Positions 58,374-64,000 of a DNA stretch of 64,000 nucleotides are shown here, piece after piece. Origin of the DNA: JACMLX01 sp031374935 (lineage in GTDB: Bacteria; Gemmatimonadota; Gemmatimonadetes; Gemmatimonadales; Gemmatimonadaceae); assembly GCA_031374935.1 (NCBI GenBank), contig JANMHB010000113.1, forward strand, positions 1 to 64,000, written 5' to 3'. Each line of letters begins with the position of its first letter. Position 1 is the stretch's first letter. The translations under genes and the position numbers were made by a program. Below the pieces are notes generated by a model. That model had not been told where the DNA came from and searched no databases. It was given only the letters and a program-made list of their open reading frames with translations.

Positions 58374-58945
58374 GATGCGTGTGCCTCGAGCAAGGCGCTG
58401 TCAGCGACGTACTGTGCGACCAGTGCCTCCCATTCCCCGCGCGCGTGCAGCAGCTGCTCGATGAATTCACGTGCCGCACCACGTCCGCCGGCGCGCGCGA
58501 GTTGCACCGTCGCCACCGCCTTGACTTCCGGCACGGCGTTGGCTGGCGCCGCGCCGATGGCCACCTGCTGCATGACCGCGATGTCCGCCAGGTCGTCGCC
58601 GACGAACGCGATCGCGTCGAACGGGATGGCCAGCTCCTCGCTCAGCGCGCGCAATGCCGGCACTTTGCGGAGACCACGCCCCTGACGCAGGTGTGTGACT
58701 CCCAGCTCCTCCGCGCGCATCGCAGTCGCGCGTGAGTTGCGCGCCGAGATGAATGCAACGGCGATGCCGGCACGACGCAGCATCACGATGCCAAGTCCAT
58801 CCTGGATGTCGAATCGCTTCAGTTCGATGCGCTCGTGTTCCGGGCCGCTGTTCGAGTCACCGATATAGACGCCGTTGTCCGTCAGCGTCCCATCGACGTC
58901 GAATGCCACCAGCGCGATCCGCCGCGCGAGCACGGGATCGATCAT
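58370..58945 (-). CDS. kdsC: 3-deoxy-D-manno-octulosonate-8-phosphate phosphatase KdsC
   Basis: HAD phosphatase releasing KDO from KDO-8-phosphate. ATG at 58945 overlaps the kdsA stop and gives 191 residues. Motifs are ALVAFDVDGTLTDNGVYIGD near residue 13, FISARNSRAT near 66 and FVGDDLADIAVM near 117. It belongs to the small capless KdsC type that forms tetramers. It is coupled by ATGA to kdsD. Confidence 0.92.
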   Translation of the reverse strand: MIDPVLARRIALVAFDVDGTLTDNGVYIGDSNSGPEHERIELKRFDIQDGLGIVMLRRAGIAVAFISARNSRATAMRAEELGVTHLRQGRGLRKVPALRALSEELAIPFDAIAFVGDDLADIAVMQQVAIGAAPANAVPEVKAVATVQLARAGGRGAAREFIEQLLHARGEWEALVAQYVADSALLEAHAS

Positions 58946-59763
58946 CTCGTCCCCAGTGCCCAGAAATCCACCGCGCGATCGATCAGCGCCGGGAACTGGT
59001 CGAGGTAGACCATGTTCGGTCCATCGCTTGGCGCGTGATCGGGGTCGGGGTGGGTCTCGATGAACAACCCCTGCGCCCCGGCCGCCAGTGCGGCGAACAT
59101 CAGCGGCGGAATGCACTCGCGCAGGCCTCCGCTGGCACCCCCGTCCCCGCGACCGGGCTGTTGCACGCTGTGCGTCGCGTCGTAGATCACGGGGGCGTCG
59201 GCCGCGTCGCGCATCCGTGCGAAGTTGCGCATGTCGACGACGAGGTCGCCGTACCCGAAGAATGTTCCGCGTTCAGTGACCGCCAGCGGCGCCTGCGCCC
59301 CGCGCGGTGATGCGTTGCGCACCTTGCCGGCAGCCCCGCGCATGCCTTCAGGCTGCAGCCACTGCCCCTTCTTGATGTTGATCGGCTTGCCGGTCCGCGC
59401 GGCGGCTTCGAGCAGGTCGGTCTGACGACAGAGGAATGCCGGAATCTGCAGTACATCGCAGACCTCGGCGGCAATCGCGCATTGCTCCGGGAGGTGCACG
59501 TCGGTGAGCACTGGCAGGCCCGTCTCGCGCTTGACTGTGGCCAGCGCATCCAGCCCACGCTCGATGCCAAGTCCGCGCACGGCGCCCGCGTTCGAGCGAT
59601 TGGCCTTGTCGAAGCTGGCCTTGTAAATCACCCCACCAGGCACACGCTCTGCCACCCGCGCGAGCACTGCGGCGATGCGCAGGTTCAACGCATCATCTTC
59701 AGCCTGGCAGGGCCCGGCAATGAGGAAGAGGCGATCGGCGGGAAACAGCGTGTCTTCGTGCAT
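58942..59763 (-). CDS. kdsA: KDO-8-phosphate synthase
   Basis: Condenses phosphoenolpyruvate with arabinose-5-phosphate. It has 273 residues from ATG 59763; a TTG at 59772 that overlaps the pyrG stop would add three. Motifs are LFLIAGPCQAEDD, YKASFDKANRSNAGAVRGLG near residue 45, VLTDVHLPEQC near 82 and INIKKGQWLQPE near 121. GTFFGYGDLVVDMR near 158 and HSVQQPG near 188 complete the set. Absence of the metal-binding Cys (QAEDD, INIKKGQW) would suggest the non-metal class, which I cannot settle by eye. Confidence 0.92.
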   Translation of the reverse strand: MHEDTLFPADRLFLIAGPCQAEDDALNLRIAAVLARVAERVPGGVIYKASFDKANRSNAGAVRGLGIERGLDALATVKRETGLPVLTDVHLPEQCAIAAEVCDVLQIPAFLCRQTDLLEAAARTGKPINIKKGQWLQPEGMRGAAGKVRNASPRGAQAPLAVTERGTFFGYGDLVVDMRNFARMRDAADAPVIYDATHSVQQPGRGDGGASGGLRECIPPLMFAALAAGAQGLFIETHPDPDHAPSDGPNMVYLDQFPALIDRAVDFWALGTR

Positions 59764-59768
59764 GTTGG

Positions 59769-61445
59769 TCAACTACCGGCGACCGTGACCGAGGCCGCAC
59801 TGGTGTCCACGCCCCGGGCCCCCTGTTCGCGCAGTGCGGCACCGATGAAGCCGGCGAACAACGCATGCGGACGAGTCGGACGCGACTGGAGCTCCGGATG
59901 GAACTGACAGCCCACGAACCACGGGTGGTCGGCCAGCTCGATGATCTCGACCAGCGACCCATCGGGCGACAGGCCGCTGAGGACCATGCCATGTTCGACG
60001 AACAGGTCACGATACTGATTGCTGACCTCGTAGCGATGCCGATGGCGCTCGCTCACTTCCTGCGCGCCGTAGGCCAGCGCCGCCCGGGAGCCCGGGTGCA
60101 ACACGCAGGGATAGGCACCCAGTCGCATGGTTCCGCCCATGTCCGTCACGCCCTGCTGCGATTCCATCAGCGAGATCACCCGATGCTGGCATTCCGGCGC
60201 GAACTCGGAGGAATGACTCTCGGGCAGCCCTGCCACGTGCCGTGCGAACTCGATGATCGCGACCTGCAAGCCGAGGCAGATCCCGAAGAACGGAATGCGG
60301 AGCTCGCGGGCGGCCCGAATGGCCTCGACCATCCCTTCCACGCCGCGGACGCCGAATCCACCGGGCACCAGCAACCCATCGTACTCGGACACCAGCGCGC
60401 GTGCCGTCTCATGGTCGGTGAACCGGTCACTCGACAGCCACGAGATATCCACCCCGGTGTCGTGCGCGATGCCACCGTGAATCAGCGATTCCTGCACACT
60501 CTTGTAGCTGTCGATGAAGTCGGTGTACTTGCCGACGACGGCAATCTTCACACGACCGGCCGGCTTGGTGATACGGCGCACGATCTCGCGCCACTGGCTG
60601 AGATCAGGCTCGATCGTGTCCGGCAGTCCGAGCCTGGCCATCACGCGGGCATCGAAGCCCTGCTCGTGGAACGAGAGCGGAATCTGGTAGATCGTGGGCA
60701 CGTCGCGACTCTCGATGACGTTGCCGAAATCCACGTTGCAGAACAGGGCGATCTTCCGCTTGGTGTCGTCACCGAGGGGGCGCTCGGTGCGACAGATCAG
60801 CACGTCCGGCTGGATACCGACCTCCATCAGGTCGCGCACCGAGTGCTGCGTCGGCTTGGTCTTGACTTCGCCGGCCGCCGCGATGAAGGGCACCAGCGTC
60901 AGGTGCACGAACATAGCATTGGCCTTGCCCACCTCGATCCGGAACTGGCGAATTGCCTCGAGATACGGCTGTGACTCGATGTCACCGACGGTGCCGCCGA
61001 TCTCGCAGATCACGACGTCATTCTCGGGAGCGATGCGCTTGATCGCAGCCTTGATCTCATCGGTGATGTGCGGAATGACCTGCACCGTCTGGCCGAGGTA
61101 CTCTCCGCGACGCTCCTTCGTGATCACGTTCGAATAGATGCGCCCCGTCGTCACGTTGTTCGCCTGGCTCAGCGATCGATCGAGAAAGCGCTCGTAGTGC
61201 CCGAGATCGAGGTCCGTCTCGGCGCCGTCCTTGGTCACGAACACCTCACCGTGCTGGAACGGTGACATCGTGCCTGGATCGACATTCAGGTACGGATCGA
61301 ACTTCATCATGGTGACGCGCAAGCCGCGAGCCACCAGCAGGCGACCGAGTCCCGCAGCCGCAATGCCCTTGCCAAGTGACGACACCACGCCGCCGGTGAC
61401 GAAAATGAACTTGGTGGGCTGCTGTGGTTGTGCGAGCGCGCTCAT
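59769..61445 (-). CDS. pyrG: CTP synthase
   Basis: Makes CTP from UTP, ATP and glutamine. The 558 residues from ATG 61445 (ATGA overlap with kdsB) match the family. The synthetase domain begins TKFIFVTGGVVSSLGKGIAAAGLG; CEIGGTVGDIESQPYLEAIRQ is near residue 145. The glutaminase domain has PGGFGVRG near 360, catalytic Cys in FGICLGLQ near 388 and His in CQFHPELQSRP near 525. Being between kdsA and kdsB makes sense: KdsB uses CTP. Confidence 0.95.
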   Translation of the reverse strand: MSALAQPQQPTKFIFVTGGVVSSLGKGIAAAGLGRLLVARGLRVTMMKFDPYLNVDPGTMSPFQHGEVFVTKDGAETDLDLGHYERFLDRSLSQANNVTTGRIYSNVITKERRGEYLGQTVQVIPHITDEIKAAIKRIAPENDVVICEIGGTVGDIESQPYLEAIRQFRIEVGKANAMFVHLTLVPFIAAAGEVKTKPTQHSVRDLMEVGIQPDVLICRTERPLGDDTKRKIALFCNVDFGNVIESRDVPTIYQIPLSFHEQGFDARVMARLGLPDTIEPDLSQWREIVRRITKPAGRVKIAVVGKYTDFIDSYKSVQESLIHGGIAHDTGVDISWLSSDRFTDHETARALVSEYDGLLVPGGFGVRGVEGMVEAIRAARELRIPFFGICLGLQVAIIEFARHVAGLPESHSSEFAPECQHRVISLMESQQGVTDMGGTMRLGAYPCVLHPGSRAALAYGAQEVSERHRHRYEVSNQYRDLFVEHGMVLSGLSPDGSLVEIIELADHPWFVGCQFHPELQSRPTRPHALFAGFIGAALREQGARGVDTSAASVTVAGS

Positions 61446-62209
61446 GCGGGGCTCCTGACGGCGTGAACGGAATCCCAGTGCGCATTGGCGCGCAGCAGGT
61501 CTGCTTCGGTATCGATCCCGCCGACGGCGACGGGTGCTGCAGGCGCCACGCCGATCGCCATGCCGGCGGCGAGAGGGCGCAGCTGCTCGAGGCGTTCGAT
61601 CTGCTCGAGCGGATGGATCGGGAGTTGCACCCACGCTCGCAGTGCATCCGGCGTGTACGCGTAGATCCCGAGGTGCTGGCGGATGCGTGAGGCCTGCATC
61701 GGTGCGTCGGCCGCATCGCGCAGGAACGGGATCGGCGCCCGGGAGAAATACAGCGCGCGACCATCATCCGAGCAGACCACCTTCACGCAATCGGGCGAGT
61801 GCAGTGCGTGGGCGTCAGCTGGGACGGCGGCCGTTCCGATGGGCGCGCGACCGCTGCTGACGATCCCGACCGCGCCGCGTACAGCGAGCTCATCCACAAA
61901 TGGTTCATCGCCCTGCACGTTGAGGATGATGTCTGCGTCAGAGAACGCCGGATGCCGCGCCACCTCGGCGATGCGGTCGGTGCCGGAGGGATGCTGCGGG
62001 AGCGTCATCACCGCAGTGCCACCGGCGAGTTCGATGACGGATAGGATCTCCGAGTCGTCAGTGGCCACGACGACTCGATCCGCCAGGCCGAAGCTGGCGA
62101 CGCGTTGCCAGACGCGGAGAATCAGCGGTTCGCCGCCCAGCAACCGCAGAGGCTTGTCGCGGAGCCGCGTCGCCGCGCGGCGGGCAGGAATGATCGCGAG
62201 TACCCTCAC
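61442..62209 (-). CDS. kdsB: 3-deoxy-manno-octulosonate cytidylyltransferase KdsB
   Basis: Activates KDO as CMP-KDO for transfer to lipid A. GTG at 62209 has AAGGA five bases upstream and gives 255 residues. Motifs are AIIPARRAATRLRDKPL, VVATDDSEI near residue 50, GTDRIAEVA near 75, NVQGDEPFV near 95, and HLGIYAYTPDALRAW near 180. It is the first gene of the long minus-strand operon through pyrG, kds and lpt genes to rpoN. Confidence 0.93.
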   Translation of the reverse strand: MRVLAIIPARRAATRLRDKPLRLLGGEPLILRVWQRVASFGLADRVVVATDDSEILSVIELAGGTAVMTLPQHPSGTDRIAEVARHPAFSDADIILNVQGDEPFVDELAVRGAVGIVSSGRAPIGTAAVPADAHALHSPDCVKVVCSDDGRALYFSRAPIPFLRDAADAPMQASRIRQHLGIYAYTPDALRAWVQLPIHPLEQIERLEQLRPLAAGMAIGVAPAAPVAVGGIDTEADLLRANAHWDSVHAVRSPA

Positions 62210-62253
62210 GCGAGATCCTTCGTCGGATCGTTGGCGGCAAGAATCATTCCAGT

Positions 62254-62281
62254 AACGTAGACCCTTGCGGCACAATGGCAA
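62254..62281 (-). promoter_or_regulatory. Candidate promoter of the kdsB-pyrG-kds-lpt operon
   Basis: On the minus strand TTGCCA (62276-62281), a 16-base spacer and TACGTT (62254-62259) lie about 45 bases before the kdsB GTG, inside the only sizeable gap (168 bases) of this gene series. Confidence 0.45.
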
Positions 62282-62377
62282 TGGCGGTCGAGAGCGGCGG
62301 TACAGGAACGTGTCAGGCCGGCGGTGAAGGCATCGCCGATTCCGACTGCTGCCCCAGTCCTGGGGACCGCCCTCACG

Positions 62378-62974
62378 TTATGTCACGGCGTTTCTTCGGG
62401 CCCTCGCCAGCCCCAAAAAGTTCTGGAGCAGCTGGTGGCCTCCCTCCGTCAGGACGGATTCCGGATGGAATTGCACGCCCCAGACCGGATGACTGCGATG
62501 CCGGATGGCGTGGATCTCATCAGTCGAGTCGGTTGCCCGAGCAGTTACCTCGAGCTCGACCGGGAGTGACGCAGGCTCGATGACCAGCGAGTGGTACCGC
62601 ATGACGCGGAGCGGTGACGGCAAGCCGGCAAAGAGGTCGGTGCCATCGTGGATCAGGTCCGAGGTCTTTCCATGCATCACGCGGCCGGCGCGGACCACCG
62701 ACCCGCCATACGCCTCGCCGATGGCCTGGTGCCCGAGACAGACCCCGAGGATCGGGATGCTCTCGCCCCAGCGGCGGATCACCGGCACGGTGATCCCGGC
62801 GTCGGCGGGCGTGCACGGACCCGGCGAGAGTACGATGGCCTCCGGCGCCAATGCCCCGACCGCGTCCACCGACAGCTCGTCGTTGCGGTGGACGGCCAGC
62901 GTCTCACCCATCTCGCCCAGGTACTGCACGAGATTCCAGGTGAACGAGTCGTAGTTGTCGAGGATGAGGATCAT
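62378..62974 (-). CDS. Anthranilate/aminodeoxychorismate synthase glutamine amidotransferase component
   Basis: Class I glutamine amidotransferase of 198 residues supplying ammonia to chorismate-using synthases (TrpG or PabA). Motifs are ILDNYDSFTWNLVQYL at the start, LSPGPCTPADAG near residue 50, catalytic Cys in ILGVCLGHQAIGEA near 78, and His in VWGVQFHPESVLT near 169. Neither TrpE nor PabB is nearby, so tryptophan and folate roles cannot be separated; one protein may serve both. ATGA overlap with the recombinase gene. Confidence 0.9.
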   Translation of the reverse strand: MILILDNYDSFTWNLVQYLGEMGETLAVHRNDELSVDAVGALAPEAIVLSPGPCTPADAGITVPVIRRWGESIPILGVCLGHQAIGEAYGGSVVRAGRVMHGKTSDLIHDGTDLFAGLPSPLRVMRYHSLVIEPASLPVELEVTARATDSTDEIHAIRHRSHPVWGVQFHPESVLTEGGHQLLQNFLGLARARRNAVT

Positions 62975-63870
62975 GAGCCGCGTGGATGGAACTGCCGATG
63001 AATCTGCTGGAGATAGCTGCGGTCGACGTGTGTGTACAACTGCGTGGTGGCGATGTCGGCATGGCCGAGCATGTCCTGAACGGCGCGGAGATCCGCGCCA
63101 CCTTCCAGCAGATGCGTGGCAAACGAGTGGCGCAGGGTGTGCGGGGTGACATGCGTCGTGATTCCCGCGGCGTCAACGTACTTGCGGAGCAGTTTCCACG
63201 CCCCCATCCGTGACAGCGACCCGCCGCGTGAGTTCACGAACAGTGTTGCCGATGGCGCACGGCGCACCAGCGACGGCCGGAGCTCCCGGGTGTAGATCGC
63301 GACCGCCGCCAGGGCGCGCCGACCAATCGGAACCAGCCGCTCCTTATTTCCCTTGCCGATGACGCGTACGATGCGATCGTCGAGGTACACGTCACCGATG
63401 CCCAGCGTGATCCATTCACTCACGCGAAGGCCGGCGCCATAGGCAACCTCGAGCAGTGCGCGATCACGAAATGCCAGCGGTTCATCCAGCGAAATGGCAC
63501 CGATGATCCGATCGACCTCGTCGGGAGTGAGCACCGTCGGCAGCGTGCGCCACTTCTTCGGGGTTTCGAGTTGTTCGCTCGGATCGTGCCTGATGTAGGA
63601 TTCGCCGACCAGGAATCGGTAGTACCCTCGCACGGCACTGACCATCCGACTGACCGACGCCGGTGCCAGCCCGAGATCGACCAGATGGTGCACGAACCCG
63701 CGCAGCACGCGAGCATCGATCGTCGTCGGCGATGGGCTGCCGTGGCAGGTGAGATAGGTCTGCAGGTGGAGCAGATCGCGGCCGTAGGCCTCGATCGTTC
63801 GCGGGGATGAGCCCTGCTCGAGCGACATCGTGTCCAGCCAGGCGTCGGCATGCTCGAGCGGGTGCGTCAT
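62971..63870 (-). CDS. Tyrosine recombinase of XerC/XerD type
   Basis: Site-specific recombinase of 299 residues, the size of XerC/XerD. The N-terminal SAM-like core-binding domain covers residues 1-90. The catalytic set is complete: Arg in GAGLRVSEW near 148, Lys in GKGNKERLVP near 174, HTLRHSFATH near 244, His in MLGHADIATTQ near 269 and the nucleophile Tyr in LYTHV near 279. The HADIATTQLYTHV ending is typical of XerD. It lies 18 kb from the dif-like site, its likely target. It overlaps the next gene by ATGA. Confidence 0.9.
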   Translation of the reverse strand: MTHPLEHADAWLDTMSLEQGSSPRTIEAYGRDLLHLQTYLTCHGSPSPTTIDARVLRGFVHHLVDLGLAPASVSRMVSAVRGYYRFLVGESYIRHDPSEQLETPKKWRTLPTVLTPDEVDRIIGAISLDEPLAFRDRALLEVAYGAGLRVSEWITLGIGDVYLDDRIVRVIGKGNKERLVPIGRRALAAVAIYTRELRPSLVRRAPSATLFVNSRGGSLSRMGAWKLLRKYVDAAGITTHVTPHTLRHSFATHLLEGGADLRAVQDMLGHADIATTQLYTHVDRSYLQQIHRQFHPRGS

Positions 63871-64000
63871 GGCGTCCGTCGCGATCGACGCGCGCGATAC
63901 CAGATCCCCCCCCCGACGAGGAGCACGATCGTGACTGCAACCAGCCCCGAGGCTCGAGTGGCGGAGGTGATCAGCGCTTGCAGTCGTTCGAGGTTCTCTC
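63867..64000 (-). CDS. C-terminal end of a membrane-anchored protein (cut by window end)
   Basis: The last 44 codons of a minus-strand gene whose TGA overlaps the recombinase ATG. The visible part reads ENLERLQALITSATR, then a hydrophobic segment (SGLVAVTIVLLVGGGIWY) and a basic tail (RARRSRRTP), so it is a helix followed by one membrane anchor with a positively charged end. A run of nine G (on this strand) encodes GGG in the membrane segment. Function unknown. Confidence 0.6.
   Translation of the reverse strand, partial: ENLERLQALITSATRASGLVAVTIVLLVGGGIWYRARRSRRTP

Noticed and set aside
59769..61634. CTP synthase with a 63-residue N-terminal extension
   Set aside because: The extra part is Arg-rich shadow sequence of kdsB; ATG 61445 gives the canonical N-terminus.

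Overview
This is about 64 kb of high-GC, gene-dense chromosome from a diderm (LPS-making) bacterium. The combination of a fused LpxC-FabZ, BamA/Skp, a complete KDO branch, Lpt transport genes, a bacillithiol enzyme (BshC) and many secreted proteins with Gln after the signal cleavage site fits Gemmatimonadota or a close relative. That placement is inference from gene content. I see no CRISPR, phage, insertion sequence or rRNA.

Layout. 1-10.8 kb: the end of clpC, then one compact envelope operon, bamA-skp-lpxD-lpxC/fabZ-lpxA-Gfo oxidoreductase-lpxB-DUF374 acyltransferase-lpxK. 10.8-20.8 kb: glutamate dehydrogenase, rlmH, bshC, murJ, uvrC, thrC and a large secreted TPR protein. 20.8-28.5 kb: a very tight operon (DUF512 radical SAM protein, der, plsY, gpsA, MerR regulator, GT2, surE, pcm, acyP, apt). 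It is followed by tRNA-Arg(CCU), a decayed gene and a TonB-dependent receptor. 32.4-38.1 kb: an accessory block of acyl-CoA dehydrogenase, AMP-forming ligase and glutamyl-Q-type synthetase on the minus strand, and a methyltransferase and a DUF1839 protein on the plus strand. 38.1-43.8 kb: a minus-strand serine operon (serA, GlcD-type FAD oxidase, serB-like, class V aminotransferase), then an NlpC/P60 hydrolase. 44.0-44.7 kb: a plus-strand membrane TPR protein with a textbook terminator. 45.2-64 kb: every gene is on the minus strand. They are dapF, a polyprenyl-phosphate glycosylation cluster, rpoN-lptB-lptA-lptC-kdsD-kdsC-kdsA-pyrG-kdsB, a glutamine amidotransferase, a XerC/D-type recombinase and the end of a membrane protein.

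The most informative non-coding element is a 28-bp sequence at 44962-44989 that reads as a chromosomal dif site. It has two 11-bp arms and a 6-bp centre, and the right arm is identical to my recollection of the Bacillus subtilis dif. It lies in a gene-poor stretch exactly where transcription polarity flips: plus-strand genes dominate to its left and only minus-strand genes lie to its right. The window therefore probably spans the replication terminus, and a Xer-type recombinase gene lies 18 kb away.

The genes cooperate mainly in building the outer membrane: lipid A assembly on one replichore, KDO synthesis and Lpt export on the other. Serine synthesis probably includes recycling of 2-hydroxyglutarate through the FAD oxidase. 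The 32-38 kb block is the best candidate for uncharacterised chemistry.
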